Positions 16,425-25,792 of a stretch of DNA of 64,000 nt are shown one piece after another. How positions within the stretch are numbered: the stretch's first letter is position 1; every line of letters begins with the position of its first letter. Below the pieces are notes generated by a model. That model did not search any database and was not told where the DNA came from. It saw only the letters and a program-made list of their open reading frames with translations. The position numbers and the translations under genes were made by a program. This stretch comes from Achromobacter anxifer (GTDB taxonomy: Bacteria > Pseudomonadota > Gammaproteobacteria > Burkholderiales > Burkholderiaceae_B). Where the stretch lies: the NCBI RefSeq assembly GCF_903652925.1, contig NZ_CAHLAR010000002.1:372001-436000 (forward strand), given 5' to 3'.

Positions 16425-17284
16425 CGCGCCAACCGGCGGACCAGTCCGCGTCCGCCGCCCACCCAGGTCTTCCAGGCGAGCCACAGCTTGCGCAACGGAG
16501 TGAGCGAGATGCGCTGGTGCAGCACCTGCCAGTTGTCGCGCTCGATCTCGTCGAGCAGCGCGTGATAGATGGCCGCCATCATGAGGCCGGGACGCTGCGA
16601 GCGGCGGTCGGCCTCGGGCAGGTTTTCCATGGCCTCGCGGTACAGGCCGCGGGCGCGCTCGGCTTGGAATTTCATCAGGGCGCTGAAGCGCTCGGAGTAT
16701 TCGCCATTCAGGATGTCCGAGGCCTTGACCTCGAACTTCTGCATGTCGTTGACGGGGATGTAGATGCGGCCGCGCCGGGCATCGTCGCCCACGTCGCGGA
16801 TGATGTTGGTCATCTGGAACGCCAGCCCCAGCTTTTCCGCGTAGACCAGGGTCTTGGGATCGGAGTAGCCGAAGACGCCCGCGGACAGCTCGCCGACCAC
16901 GCCGGCGGCGTGCCAGCAATACTTGCGCAGGCCCGGCCAGTCCAGATAGCGGGTCTGGTCCAGGTCCATTTCCATGCCGTCGATCACGGCCAGCAGGCGC
17001 TCGCGGGTGATCGAACAGCTTTGCAGGTGCGGCTGCAGGGCGCGGGTCACGGGATGATCCGGCTTGCCGTCGAACATCTGGTCGACCTGCGTGCGCCACC
17101 AGGCCAGCTTGACGCGGGCCAGCGAGGGATCGGTGCATTCGTCCACCACGTCGTCCACTTCGCGGCAATACGCGTACAGCGCCGTGATGGCGCGCCGCCG
17201 CTCGGGCGGCAGGAACAGGAACGAGTAGTAGAAGCTGGAACCGCTTTTCGCGGCTTTTTCCTGGCAGTATTCGTCAGGGGTCAT
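16421..17284 (-). CDS. hpnD: Presqualene diphosphate synthase HpnD
   Basis: 287 residues, squalene/phytoene synthase superfamily. It condenses two farnesyl diphosphates to presqualene diphosphate. Both metal-binding acidic motifs are present: Y-C-R-E-V-D-D-V-V-D-E near residues 39-49, and D-V-G-D-D-A-R-R-G-R-I-Y-I-P near 165-178. It starts one base after the hpnC stop and overlaps hpnE by four bases, so the three are tightly coupled. Confidence 0.92.
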   Translation of the reverse strand: MTPDEYCQEKAAKSGSSFYYSFLFLPPERRRAITALYAYCREVDDVVDECTDPSLARVKLAWWRTQVDQMFDGKPDHPVTRALQPHLQSCSITRERLLAVIDGMEMDLDQTRYLDWPGLRKYCWHAAGVVGELSAGVFGYSDPKTLVYAEKLGLAFQMTNIIRDVGDDARRGRIYIPVNDMQKFEVKASDILNGEYSERFSALMKFQAERARGLYREAMENLPEADRRSQRPGLMMAAIYHALLDEIERDNWQVLHQRISLTPLRKLWLAWKTWVGGGRGLVRRLAR

Positions 17285-17285
17285 A

Positions 17286-18116
17286 TCAGGTAATTGCGCG
17301 CCACAACATGACGGCCCAATCTTTGGCGCCCAATTCGGGGCGATTCATGAATACATCGTAGCCGCTCGCCTCGATACGCTCCAGCACGCGCAGCCCGCCT
17401 TGCACCACCAGGCGCAGCTCCAGGCCCATGCGGCCCGGCAGGCGGCGCGCCAGCGGAGCGCCGAAGTGTAGCAGTGCGCGGGCGCGTTCGACTTCAAAGG
17501 CCATCAGCTCGCGCCACGCGGGCGTCAGCCGGCAGGCGGCCAGGTCCTCGTCGGTCACGCCGTGGCGGCGCAGGTCTTCCTGCGGCAGGTAGACGCGGTG
17601 CTTGTGCCAGTCCACCCGCACGTCCTGCCAGAAGTTCACCAGTTGCAAACCGGTGCAGATGGCGTCGGCCTCGCTGACGTTCTGCGGGTTGGTGGCTTCG
17701 AACAGGTGCAGCATCAGCCGGCCGACCGGGTTGGCGGAACGGGTGCAGTAATCGGCCAGCGAGGCGTAGTCCTCGTAGCGCTTGACGGCGATGTCCTGCT
17801 CGAAGGCGGACAGCAGGTCGTAGAACGGCGTGATCGGCAACTGGTGGCGCGCGATCGTGGCGGCCAGCGGCACGAAGATGCCGGCCAGCTCGGGCGAGCC
17901 GGGTTCGGGCGTCGCGCCGGGCTCGGCGCCGATGCGGTGCAGCTCGGCGCGGAACGCGCTCAGCTGGCTGAGTCGTTCTTCGTCTGGCGCGCTGCCTTCG
18001 TCGGCGATATCGTCCGCCGCGCGGGCGAACCGGTAGATATCGGTCACGGCGCCGCGCAGCCTGCGCGGCAGCAGCAGCGAGGCGACGGGAAAATTCTCGT
18101 AGTGATCGATGGACAT
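17286..18116 (-). CDS. hpnC: Hydroxysqualene synthase HpnC
   Basis: 276 residues, same superfamily as HpnD. It turns presqualene diphosphate into hydroxysqualene. The first acidic motif reads R-A-A-D-D-I-A-D-E-G at about 30-39. The second site is diverged (W-Q-D-V-R-V-D-W-H-K-H-R-V-Y-L-P), which is usual for HpnC. First gene of hpnCDE, divergent from alr with about 130 bases between starts. The squalene-hopene cyclase gene is not in the window. Confidence 0.9.
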   Translation of the reverse strand: MSIDHYENFPVASLLLPRRLRGAVTDIYRFARAADDIADEGSAPDEERLSQLSAFRAELHRIGAEPGATPEPGSPELAGIFVPLAATIARHQLPITPFYDLLSAFEQDIAVKRYEDYASLADYCTRSANPVGRLMLHLFEATNPQNVSEADAICTGLQLVNFWQDVRVDWHKHRVYLPQEDLRRHGVTDEDLAACRLTPAWRELMAFEVERARALLHFGAPLARRLPGRMGLELRLVVQGGLRVLERIEASGYDVFMNRPELGAKDWAVMLWRAIT

Positions 18117-18245
18117 ATGGGGGCTTGCGGATCCGGCCCTGCGGCCTTGATAGGCCCATTTTAGAGTAGTCGCATTCCAGTGACACGGCGCAACGCCGCG
18201 GGCGGCATGGATCAGTTAGACTTAAGCGCCACAGGATTCCACACC

Positions 18246-19373
18246 ATGCCGCGCCCAATATCCGCCACCGTCTCCGTTTCCGCCCTTGCGCACAACCTTG
18301 CGGCCGTGCGCCGCCACCTGGAGCAGACCGCGGCCGCCGCGTCGGGCCTGCCGCCGTCAATCTGGGCGGTGATCAAGGCCAATGCCTACGGGCACGGTAT
18401 CGAGCAGGCCGTCGCGGGCTTTTCCAAGGCGCAAGGCCTGGCGATGCTGGACCTGGACGAAGCCGTGCGCTGCCGCGAGGCCGGCTGGGGCGGGCCCATC
18501 CTGCTGCTGGAAGGCTTTTTCGAACCTTCCGACCTGGACCTCGTCGACCGCTACCACCTGAGCACCACGGTGCACAACCGCGAACAGCTGGACATGCTGG
18601 CGCGCGCGCGTTTTTCACGCCGCGTGGACATCATGCTCAAGCTGAACAGCGGCATGAACCGCCTGGGCTTCAGCCCGGCCGCCTACGCCGCCGCGCACGA
18701 ACGCGCCATGCTGCTGCAACAGCAGGGCGTGCTGGGCTCGGTGGGCAAGATGACCCATTTCGCCTGCGCCGACGGTCCCCAGGGCGTGACCGAGCAACTG
18801 GCGGTGTTCAATTCGGTGACGCATAAGATGCCGGGCACGATCAGCGTTTGCAATTCGGCCGCCACGCTGCGCTTCGCCGAGATCGCCGTGGCTTCGGAAA
18901 CCCAGTCGCACTGGGTGCGCCCGGGCATCTGCCTGTACGGCGCGTCGCCCTTCGCGGACGCCGAAGCCGCTTCCTTCGGCTTGAAGCCGGCCATGTCGCT
19001 GCGTTCGGAGATCATTGCCGTGCAGGACCTGAAGGCCGGCGATTCCGTCGGCTATGGCGCCATCTTCCGCGCCGATCGCTCCATGCGCATCGGCATCGTG
19101 GCTTGCGGCTACGCCGACGGCTATCCGCGCCACGCCGCCACCGGCACGCCGGTGGTCGTGGCGGGCATCCGCACCCAGCTGGTGGGCCGCGTTTCCATGG
19201 ACATGCTGATCGTCGATCTGGGGCCCGTTCCCGCCGCCGGCGTCGGCTCCCCCGTGTCGCTCTGGGGCGAGGAAGGCCCCTCCGTGGACGAAGTGGCACA
19301 GGCCGCGGGCACCATCGGCTACGAGCTGCTGTGCGCCCTGGCGCCGCGCGTTCCGGTGACGCGGGACGCCTGA
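18246..19373 (+). CDS. alr: Alanine racemase
   Basis: 375 residues, PLP-dependent enzyme making D-alanine for peptidoglycan. The PLP lysine is K44 in [11 protein letters not shown]. The second catalytic tyrosine lies in D-S-V-G-Y-G-A-I-F and the substrate arginine in the [11 protein letters not shown] block. Three in-frame starts are possible (18180, 18207, 18246); 18246 matches the usual family N-terminus. It could equally be a DadX-type isozyme; no dadA lies beside it. Confidence 0.9.
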   Translation: MPRPISATVSVSALAHNLAAVRRHLEQTAAAASGLPPSIWAVIKANAYGHGIEQAVAGFSKAQGLAMLDLDEAVRCREAGWGGPILLLEGFFEPSDLDLVDRYHLSTTVHNREQLDMLARARFSRRVDIMLKLNSGMNRLGFSPAAYAAAHERAMLLQQQGVLGSVGKMTHFACADGPQGVTEQLAVFNSVTHKMPGTISVCNSAATLRFAEIAVASETQSHWVRPGICLYGASPFADAEAASFGLKPAMSLRSEIIAVQDLKAGDSVGYGAIFRADRSMRIGIVACGYADGYPRHAATGTPVVVAGIRTQLVGRVSMDMLIVDLGPVPAAGVGSPVSLWGEEGPSVDEVAQAAGTIGYELLCALAPRVPVTRDA

Positions 19374-19473
19374 AACGGGCGGTTTCAGCCCTGCGGGCGG
19401 GACCGTCCGGCAGGCAAGAATTGCTACGCAATTTACAAGACAGGTGACGCCGGATGGTGTCTACTTGGAAGAC

Positions 19474-19496
19474 CGGGCGCCCAAGCGCCCGTTTTT
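19474..19496 (+). terminator. Rho-independent terminator after alr
   Basis: CGGGCG and CGCCCG arms with a six-base loop, followed by TTTTT at 19492-19496. It lies about 100 bases after the alr stop and before the next gene on the same strand. Confidence 0.75.
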
Positions 19497-19527
19497 CTCC
19501 CTGAAAACTGAAGCGAGGTTTCATCCC

Positions 19528-20247
19528 ATGAAGGACAAATGCGTGCTCGTGACGGGCGCCACCAAAGGCATAGGCTGGGCGCTGACTCAGCGGCTGTCCG
19601 ACATGGGCTGTCACGTGGTTGGCATCGCGCGCAACACCACCGATGTGGATTTCCCCGGCTATCTGTACGCCTGTGATCTGGCGGATGCCGGCCGCACCGA
19701 GGAAGTGCTGCGCGAGATCCGCGAGAAATTCCCGGTTGACGCCGTCGTCAACAACGTCGGCATCGTTTCGCCCCAGCCGCTGGGCGAAATCGACCTGGCT
19801 ACCCTGTACAACGTGCTGGACCTGAACGTGCGCGTGGCGGTGCAGGTCACCCAGGCCTTCATCGAATCCATGAAGGTGCGCCGCGCCGGCCGCATCGTCA
19901 ACGTGGTCAGCCGCGCCATCCACGGCGGCCTGGAGCGCACCGCCTATTCAGCCGCCAAGAGCGCGCTGGTGGGATGTACCCGCACCTGGGCGCTGGAGCT
20001 GGCCGAATACGGCGTCACCGCCAACGCGGTGGCTCCCGGCCCGATCGAAACCGAAATGTTCCGCGCCACGCGGCCGGCCGGCAGCGACGCCGAAAAGCGC
20101 GCGCTGGCCTCCGTGCCCATGAAGCGCCTGGGCACGCCCGCAGAAGTTGCGGCCGCGATCGCCTTCCTGTTGTCGGACGACGCCGGTTTTATCACCGGGC
20201 AGGTGCTGGGCGTGGACGGCGGCGGCAGCCTGGGTGGTCGTTCGTAG
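19528..20247 (+). CDS. Short-chain dehydrogenase/reductase (FabG-like)
   Basis: 239 residues. The NAD(P)-binding T-G-A-T-K-G-I-G motif is at about 8-15. N-N-V-G replaces the usual N-N-A-G. The catalytic serine (V-V-S-R) and Y-S-A-A-K follow in order, and the C-terminus ends G-V-D-G-G-G-S-L, typical of 3-oxoacyl-ACP reductase-like SDRs. It stands alone between two terminators, so it is probably monocistronic. Substrate unknown. Confidence 0.85.
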   Translation: MKDKCVLVTGATKGIGWALTQRLSDMGCHVVGIARNTTDVDFPGYLYACDLADAGRTEEVLREIREKFPVDAVVNNVGIVSPQPLGEIDLATLYNVLDLNVRVAVQVTQAFIESMKVRRAGRIVNVVSRAIHGGLERTAYSAAKSALVGCTRTWALELAEYGVTANAVAPGPIETEMFRATRPAGSDAEKRALASVPMKRLGTPAEVAAAIAFLLSDDAGFITGQVLGVDGGGSLGGRS

Positions 20248-20281
20248 ACCTCGGACCCGGGGCCTTGCGTCCCAAGCAGCG

Positions 20282-20306
20282 AAAGGCGCGCCACGGCGCG
20301 CCTTTT
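20282..20306 (+). terminator. Hairpin terminator after the SDR gene
   Basis: AAGGCGCG and CGCGCCTT arms around CCACGG, followed by TTTT. It lies about 35 bases after the SDR stop and just before the convergent LysR stop; the A-run on the other side could let it work in both directions. Confidence 0.75.
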
Positions 20307-20326
20307 GCTGCCCGCAAGGCGTCGAC

Positions 20327-21280
20327 TCAAGCGCCAAGCGCGCCGGCCTCCACGCGCAGCGCATCTAGAAAGCGCTGCAGCGCCGGCGCCGCTTCCACCT
20401 GCGCCCGTTGCACCACGCCGACCGGCGGCAGGTTCCAATCGGGGCGGAATCTCAGGATGGCCAGCACGCCCAGCGCGGCATAGTGCTGCGCCACGGCGCG
20501 CGGCATGGCGGAGAGCAGGTCGCTGCTGCGCAACAGCACCTCGTTGGCCAGCAGCGATACCGATTCGGCCATGGGCGCGCGCAGCGTCAGCCCCTGTTCG
20601 GCGAAGTAGGAGTCGATGCGCTGGCGCAGCGGCGCTTGCGGCGGCGGCAGGATCCAGTCCTGCCGCGCCAGCGCGGCCGCCGTGATGCGGGTGGACTTCG
20701 CCAGCGGATGGCCGATGCGGGCGACCACGCATATCGGCTCTTCGTACAGGACCTCGGTGCGGAACACGGGCTGCGTCGCGTCCAGCATCAGCCGTCCCAG
20801 GACGCAATCGAGTTCGCCGCGCGCCAGGCCGGCCAGCAGCGCGTCGTGCGCGCCTTCCTGCAGCATGACGGTGACGCCGGCGTGATCGGCGCGCAGGCGC
20901 TGCAAGGCGCGCGGCACCAGCACCGGCAGCGCCACCTGCTGCACGCCGACGCGGATGCGTCCGCTGGCGCCGGCGGCCAGGGCCGCGATTTCGTTGCGGG
21001 CGCCGGACAGGTCGGACCAGAGCACGTCGGCCTTGCGCGCCAGCGCGTGGCCGAAGCCGGTGGGGACGATGCCGCGGCGCGTGCGCTGGAACAGCGGCAC
21101 GCCGAACATGTCCTCCAGTTCTAGCAGCTGCTTGCTGGCGGCGGGCTGCGTCATGCCGAGTTCGGCCGCGGCCTTGTGCACGCTGCCCAGGGCGTACAGC
21201 GCCCGCAGCAAATCCAGATGGCGCATGCGCAGGCGGCCGCCTATGTGGTGCAGTTCCGGAATCCTGGGCGTGGCGGGCAT
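20327..21280 (-). CDS. LysR-family transcriptional regulator
   Basis: 317 residues. An unusually long N-terminal lead (P-A-T-P-R-I-P-E-L-H) precedes the winged helix (M-R-H-L-D-L-L-R-A-L, then T-Q-P-A-A-S-K-Q-L-L-E-L-E). The effector domain follows. The layout resembles LysR proteins of the GbpR/CatM-like group that sense aromatic or sugar compounds. Divergent from the metallo-hydrolase, Bug receptor and alpha/beta hydrolase genes, which it probably controls. Confidence 0.86.
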   Translation of the reverse strand: MPATPRIPELHHIGGRLRMRHLDLLRALYALGSVHKAAAELGMTQPAASKQLLELEDMFGVPLFQRTRRGIVPTGFGHALARKADVLWSDLSGARNEIAALAAGASGRIRVGVQQVALPVLVPRALQRLRADHAGVTVMLQEGAHDALLAGLARGELDCVLGRLMLDATQPVFRTEVLYEEPICVVARIGHPLAKSTRITAAALARQDWILPPPQAPLRQRIDSYFAEQGLTLRAPMAESVSLLANEVLLRSSDLLSAMPRAVAQHYAALGVLAILRFRPDWNLPPVGVVQRAQVEAAPALQRFLDALRVEAGALGA

Positions 21281-21391
21281 GATTTTTCCAATTCCTGTTG
21301 GTTATCACAGCATTCTAATAATTGATTTGATTGTATGCACCCCATACCTATACTGGGTCGCAGTTCAACTGTCCTGCAAAAAGGGGAAAAC

Positions 21392-22285
21392 ATGAAGATC
21401 ACGATGCTGGGAACCGGAGCCGCGCTGCCTGATCCCGACCGCGGCCAGTCCGCCATCCTGCTGACGCTGGATGACGATACCCACTACCTGTTCGACTGCG
21501 GCGAGGGCGCCACGCGCCAGATGGTGCGCGCCAACGTCGATCCCGCCAAGGTCGGCTTCGTGTTCCTGACGCACCTGCACCACGACCACATCTGCGACTA
21601 CCCGTACTTCGTCATCTCCAGCTGGATGCTGAACAAGACGGGCGCGCCGCTGGTGCTGGGACCCAAGGGCACGCGCCACTTCGTCGATCACCTGTTTGAG
21701 AACGGCGCCTACCACACCGACTATCAGGCGCGCAGCGCCTATCCCGTGCGCCAGGCCAACCTCGAAGCCATGCGGCCGGAAGTGCGGGAAGTGAGCCCCG
21801 GCCCGGTGTTCGACGACGGCAGGGTGCGCATCTCGGTCGACTGGGTGGAGCACATTCCGCGCGACGTGTGCGAGTGCTTCGGCGTGCGCGTGGAAGCCGA
21901 AGGCAAGGTCATCGCGTTCAGCGGCGACACCGCGCCCTGTGAGGCCATGGTGCGGCTGGCGCAGGACGCCGACCTGCTGATCCACGAATGCACCTTCCCC
22001 GAGTCGTTCATCGCGCATCGCGCCAAGACCGGCGTGGGCACCTATGCGCACACCAGTCCCACGGACCTGGGCATCATCGCCAGCCGCGCCGGCGTCAAGA
22101 GCCTGGTGGCGACCCACTTCGGCCATTTCGATTCGACCAGTCCGGTGATCAAGCGCGCCGCGGCCAAGCATCTGCCGGTGGAGTTGATGGGGCCGCACCT
22201 GATGGACGAGATCGTCGCCGACATCCGCAAGAATTACTCGGGTCCGCTGCGCCTGGCCCATGATCTGATGCGCATCGACCTGTAG
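21392..22285 (+). CDS. Metallo-beta-lactamase-fold hydrolase (RNase Z / arylsulfatase-like)
   Basis: 297 residues. The zinc motif H-L-H-H-D-H is at 61-66 (HxHxDH), with later ligands in S-G-D-T-A-P, H-E-C-T-F and A-T-H-F-G-H. The start L-G-T-G-A-A-L-P-D-P-D-R is that of the AtsA/RNase Z branch of the fold. ATG 21392 is preferred over an in-frame ATG at 21335 because AAGGGGAA precedes it. Followed by a Bug receptor and an alpha/beta hydrolase, so it is likely a catabolic hydrolase of an imported compound rather than a tRNA enzyme. Confidence 0.83.
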   Translation: MKITMLGTGAALPDPDRGQSAILLTLDDDTHYLFDCGEGATRQMVRANVDPAKVGFVFLTHLHHDHICDYPYFVISSWMLNKTGAPLVLGPKGTRHFVDHLFENGAYHTDYQARSAYPVRQANLEAMRPEVREVSPGPVFDDGRVRISVDWVEHIPRDVCECFGVRVEAEGKVIAFSGDTAPCEAMVRLAQDADLLIHECTFPESFIAHRAKTGVGTYAHTSPTDLGIIASRAGVKSLVATHFGHFDSTSPVIKRAAAKHLPVELMGPHLMDEIVADIRKNYSGPLRLAHDLMRIDL

Positions 22286-22361
22286 CATTCGCGAGGAAAA
22301 AAACTGCCGGCCGCGAGGCCGGCGTGTCCGCGGGCGCCGCCCGCCGGCCAGGGAGAACATC

Positions 22362-23342
22362 ATGACGTACCGGACTTGCGCCGTATCCGTTTTGCTTGCC
22401 TGGGGCGTGGCGGCGTTGCCGCTGGCCGCCGCCCAGGCGCAGTATCCCGATCACCCCATCCGCATCGTCCTGCCGTACGCGCCGGGCGCGGCGGGCGACG
22501 TGGCCATGCGCCAGATCCAGCCCTTGCTGGAAAAGCGCCTGGGCCAGCCCCTGATAGTCGATTACAAGACCGGCGCCGGCGGCAACATCGGCGCGCTGGA
22601 AGTGGCGCGCGCCAAGCCCGACGGCTACACGCTGGTGCTGGGCGCGACCAACAACTTCGTCATCAACCAGTTCCTGTACCGCAAGCTGGGCTTCGATCCC
22701 CTGGCCGATCTGGAACCGGTGGGCAAGCTGGCCGACGTGCCGGCGTTCATCTACGTCAACGCGCAGGTGCCCGCCAAGGACTACGCGCAGTTCGCGCAGT
22801 ACGCTCGCGAGCACGCCGGCAAGCTGAATTACGGTTCCCCGGGCATGGGCACCACGCCGCATCTTTCGGGCTACCGCCTGTCGCAAGCCATGGGCGCGGG
22901 CATGACCCACATCGCCTATCGCGGTTCGTCGCCGGGCGTGCAGGCGCTGCTGGCCAACGAGATCCAGATGTACATCGGTGGCTACAGCATCGCCGCCGCC
23001 TATATGCCGCAAGGCAAGGTGCGGGCCCTGGCGGTGGCCGCGCCGGAACGCTACGCGGGTTTGCCCGACGTGCCGACTGCGGCCCAGGCCGGCATGCCGG
23101 ACGTGGTGCAAGGCAATTGGTGGGGCTTCGCCGCGCCCAAGGGCACGCCGGCCGACCGCGTGGCGCGCTTTGCCGATGTGCTGCGCGAGGTGCTGGCCCT
23201 GCCCGAGGTGCGTCAGGCGTTCCTGTCCAGCGGTTTCGTGCCGGGACAGGACACGCCGGTAGCTTTCGCGGCAACCTGGCGCAAGGAAGCGCCGCAGTGG
23301 CAGGCCGTGGTACGCGAATCCGGGGTGATCCTGGACAACTGA
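22362..23342 (+). CDS. Bug-family tripartite tricarboxylate receptor
   Basis: 326 residues. Signal peptide 1-26 (cut after A-A-A-Q-A). The Bug start Y-P-D-H-P-I-R-I-V-L-P-Y-A-P-G-A-A-G-D follows; the usual G-G-x-x-D is changed to A-A-G-D-V. Later blocks are A-K-P-D-G-Y-T and Y-K-T-G-A-G-G-N-I-G. GGGAGAA precedes the ATG. It lies 76 bases after the metallo-hydrolase and 10 bases before the alpha/beta hydrolase, so it is in that operon and probably binds the same compound or its product. Confidence 0.9.
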   Translation: MTYRTCAVSVLLAWGVAALPLAAAQAQYPDHPIRIVLPYAPGAAGDVAMRQIQPLLEKRLGQPLIVDYKTGAGGNIGALEVARAKPDGYTLVLGATNNFVINQFLYRKLGFDPLADLEPVGKLADVPAFIYVNAQVPAKDYAQFAQYAREHAGKLNYGSPGMGTTPHLSGYRLSQAMGAGMTHIAYRGSSPGVQALLANEIQMYIGGYSIAAAYMPQGKVRALAVAAPERYAGLPDVPTAAQAGMPDVVQGNWWGFAAPKGTPADRVARFADVLREVLALPEVRQAFLSSGFVPGQDTPVAFAATWRKEAPQWQAVVRESGVILDN

Positions 23343-23352
23343 GGAGGACGTC

Positions 23353-24099
23353 ATGGAATACACGCGCCGCGGTTCGGGCCGCCCGCTGTTCCTCTTGCAT
23401 GGCTTTTGTTCTTCGTCCGCGATCTGGGACGGCCTGGCCGGCGCGTTGGCCGACATGCGCGACGTGATCGCGCCCGACTGGCCCGGCTTTGGCCGTGACG
23501 CCGGGCGGCAGCCCTTGCAGGGCTTGCCGGCCTACGCGGACGCGGTCATCGCGCTGGCGGACGAACTGGGCCTCGATGGCTTCGACGTGTTGGGCCATTC
23601 GTTCAGCGGCTTCGTCGCGCAGCAGCTGCTGTGCGCGGTGCCGGGCCGGGTCGGACGCGCGGTGCTGTATGGCGCGGGCGTGCGCGTGGATCCCGCCGCG
23701 CGCTTCGAATCCATGGACCAGACCTTGGCACGCTTGCGCGCCGAGGGCCCGCGGGCCACTGCCAGCCGCGTGCTGGCAACCTGGTTCCGGATGGGAGAGC
23801 GGGCTCCCGCCTATGCCGCCTGCCTGCAGGACGGGATGAGCATGAGCGCGTCGGCAGCGGCCGCCATGATCGCGGCCGTCGAGGGCGTGGACTTCACGCG
23901 CGCGCTGGCGGCGGTGCGCGCGCCGGTGCTGGTCATCTCGGGCGAACACGAGCGCAGCCATCCGTTGCCGTCGGCGCTGGCCTTGCGCGCGTCGTTGACC
24001 CGCGGCAGCCTGTGCTTGCTGCCGGATTGCGGCCATGCCGCGCACCTGGAGCGTCCGCGGCTGTTCAGCACGGCCGTGCGCGAGTTCCTGGCGGAATAG
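23353..24099 (+). CDS. Alpha/beta hydrolase
   Basis: 248 residues. The oxyanion H-G-F at about 17-19 and the nucleophile elbow G-H-S-F-S-G (serine near 86) are clear, and the catalytic histidine is in D-C-G-H-A-A-H-L-E near the C-terminus. This resembles meta-cleavage product hydrolases and 3-oxoadipate enol-lactonases. GAGGAGG gives an ideal start 10 bases after the Bug receptor. The substrate probably links to the metallo-hydrolase upstream; not identifiable from sequence. Confidence 0.87.
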   Translation: MEYTRRGSGRPLFLLHGFCSSSAIWDGLAGALADMRDVIAPDWPGFGRDAGRQPLQGLPAYADAVIALADELGLDGFDVLGHSFSGFVAQQLLCAVPGRVGRAVLYGAGVRVDPAARFESMDQTLARLRAEGPRATASRVLATWFRMGERAPAYAACLQDGMSMSASAAAAMIAAVEGVDFTRALAAVRAPVLVISGEHERSHPLPSALALRASLTRGSLCLLPDCGHAAHLERPRLFSTAVREFLAE

Positions 24100-24107
24100 G
24101 GGATAGG

Positions 24108-24131
24108 GCCGGGGCCAGGGGCGGCCCCGGC
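24108..24131. terminator. GC-rich hairpin between convergent genes
   Basis: GCCGGGGCC at 24108-24116 pairs with GGCCCCGGC at 24123-24131 around a six-base loop. It fills the 39-base gap between the stops of the alpha/beta hydrolase (+) and hpaI (-). No T-run follows on either side, so termination is plausible but not certain. Confidence 0.5.
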
Positions 24132-24138
24132 AGCCGCG

Positions 24139-24939
24139 TCAGTACGGGCCCTTGGCTGCCGCGGGGGCGGCGGCGTTCTTGAACTGGCCCGCCAGTTGTT
24201 CGGCCGCGCGCGCCAGCAAGGTCGCGTCCACGCCCACGGCCACGAAGGTGGCGCCCAGCGACAGATAGTGCTTGGCGCGGTCCACGCCGCTATGCAGGAT
24301 GCCGGCGGCCTTGCCGCTGCGCACGATGCGCAGGATCGCGTCGTCGATCGCCTTGACCACTTCCGGATGCTCGGGCCGGCCCAGGTAGCCCATGCTGGCC
24401 GACAGGTCGGCCGGGCCGATGAAGGCGCCATCGACGCCGTCCACCGCCAGGATCTCTTCCAGCGCGTCCACGCCGCGCGGCGTCTCGATCTGCACCAGCA
24501 CGCACATCTCGTCATTAGCGCGGCGCAGGTAGTCGGGGATGCGGTTCCAGCGCGACGAGCGGGCCAGCGCGCTGCCCACGCCGCGTACGCCTTGCGGCGG
24601 ATAGCGCACCGCGGCCACGGCGGCGGCGGCTTCCTCGGCGGATTGCACCATGGGCACCAGCAGCGTCTGCGCGCCGGTGTCCAGGATCTGCTTGATCTGG
24701 ACCGCGTCGTTCCAGGCCGGCCGCACCACCGGCGCGACCGGGTAGGCGGCCATCGATTGCAGCTGTTGCAGCGTGGTCTGCAGGGTGTTGGGCGCGTGCT
24801 CGCCGTCGATCAGCAGCCAGTCGAAGCCGGCGCCGGCGATGATCTCGGTGGAGTAGGCGCTGGCCAGGCCCGCCCACAGGCCGATCTGGGGTTTGCCGCT
24901 GCGCAGGGCCTGCTTGAAGGTATTGGTCAAAATGTCCAT
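24139..24939 (-). CDS. hpaI: 4-hydroxy-2-oxoheptanedioate aldolase HpaI
   Basis: 266 residues, class II HpcH/HpaI aldolase. It cleaves 4-hydroxy-2-oxoheptane-1,7-dioate to pyruvate and succinate semialdehyde, the last hpa step. Visible blocks: G-L-W-A-G-L at the start, [17 protein letters not shown], the metal-ligand Q-I-E-T, and F-I-G-P-A-D-L-S. It starts 14 bases after hpaH. The alanine-rich C-terminus is not part of the core. Position at the end of hpaFG1-G2-H makes hpaI more certain than for the similar gene at 43789. Confidence 0.9.
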   Translation of the reverse strand: MDILTNTFKQALRSGKPQIGLWAGLASAYSTEIIAGAGFDWLLIDGEHAPNTLQTTLQQLQSMAAYPVAPVVRPAWNDAVQIKQILDTGAQTLLVPMVQSAEEAAAAVAAVRYPPQGVRGVGSALARSSRWNRIPDYLRRANDEMCVLVQIETPRGVDALEEILAVDGVDGAFIGPADLSASMGYLGRPEHPEVVKAIDDAILRIVRSGKAAGILHSGVDRAKHYLSLGATFVAVGVDATLLARAAEQLAGQFKNAAAPAAAKGPY

Positions 24940-24953
24940 GGATGGTGGCGCGA

Positions 24954-25757
24954 TCAGATGAAGTGGCAGTTGACGGAACCCAGCACGCCGTAATCGACGT
25001 TGAAGGTATCGCCAGGGCGGGCCAGCACCGGCCGGGTGAAGGAACCCGACAGGATGATTTCTCCCGCTTCCAGCGCCACGTCGTGGGCGGCCAGCTTGTT
25101 CGCCAGCCATACTACGCCATTGGCCGGATGGTTCAAGACGCCGGCGGCCACGCCGGTTTCCTCGATGACGGCGTTGCGCGACAGGATGGCGCCGATCCAG
25201 CGCAGGTCAAGCTCGCCGATCTTCACCGGCCGTCCGCCCATCACCACGCCCGCGTTGGCGGCGTTGTCGGCGATGGTGTCGAACACCTTGCGCGGGCGCT
25301 TGCTGTCGGGGTCGATGCTGTGCGAGCGCGCGTCAATGATTTCCAATGCAGGAACCACATAGTCGACCGCGTCATAGACCTGGAACAGCGTGACGTCGGG
25401 GCCTTGCAGGCGCTTGCCCAGCACGAAGGCCAGCTCGACTTCGAGCCGCGGCAGGATGAAGCGGCCGGCGGGTATGTCCGAGCCGTCGTTGAAGAACATG
25501 TCGTCCAGCAGCATGCCGAAATCGGGTTCGTCGATCTGCGAGGCCTGCTGCATGGCGCGCGAGGTCAGGCCGATCTTGTGGCCCCGCTTGATCCGGCCTT
25601 CGGCCAGCTTGATGTCCATCCAGGCGCGCTGAATGGCGTAGGCGTCGGCGATGGTGATGTCGGGATATTCGAGCGAAATCTGGCGGATCTGCTGGCGGCT
25701 GCGTTCGGCTTCGTGCAGGCGCGCGGCAATCGCGCGCACGGTGTTGTTGTCTAGCAT
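24954..25757 (-). CDS. hpaH: 2-oxo-hept-4-ene-1,7-dioate hydratase HpaH
   Basis: 267 residues, equal to the E. coli enzyme. It hydrates 2-oxohept-4-ene-1,7-dioate to the 4-hydroxy compound using Mg. The N-terminus ([10 protein letters not shown], then [14 protein letters not shown]) and [12 protein letters not shown] are typical. ATG 25757 is chosen for that reason; an in-frame ATG at 25796 overlaps the hpaG2 stop as ATGA and would add 13 residues. Third gene of the minus-strand hpa operon. Confidence 0.92.
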   Translation of the reverse strand: MLDNNTVRAIAARLHEAERSRQQIRQISLEYPDITIADAYAIQRAWMDIKLAEGRIKRGHKIGLTSRAMQQASQIDEPDFGMLLDDMFFNDGSDIPAGRFILPRLEVELAFVLGKRLQGPDVTLFQVYDAVDYVVPALEIIDARSHSIDPDSKRPRKVFDTIADNAANAGVVMGGRPVKIGELDLRWIGAILSRNAVIEETGVAAGVLNHPANGVVWLANKLAAHDVALEAGEIILSGSFTRPVLARPGDTFNVDYGVLGSVNCHFI

Positions 25758-25792
25758 GGGAGTTCCGGATGGTGTGGAGTGGGAAGTGGCAT

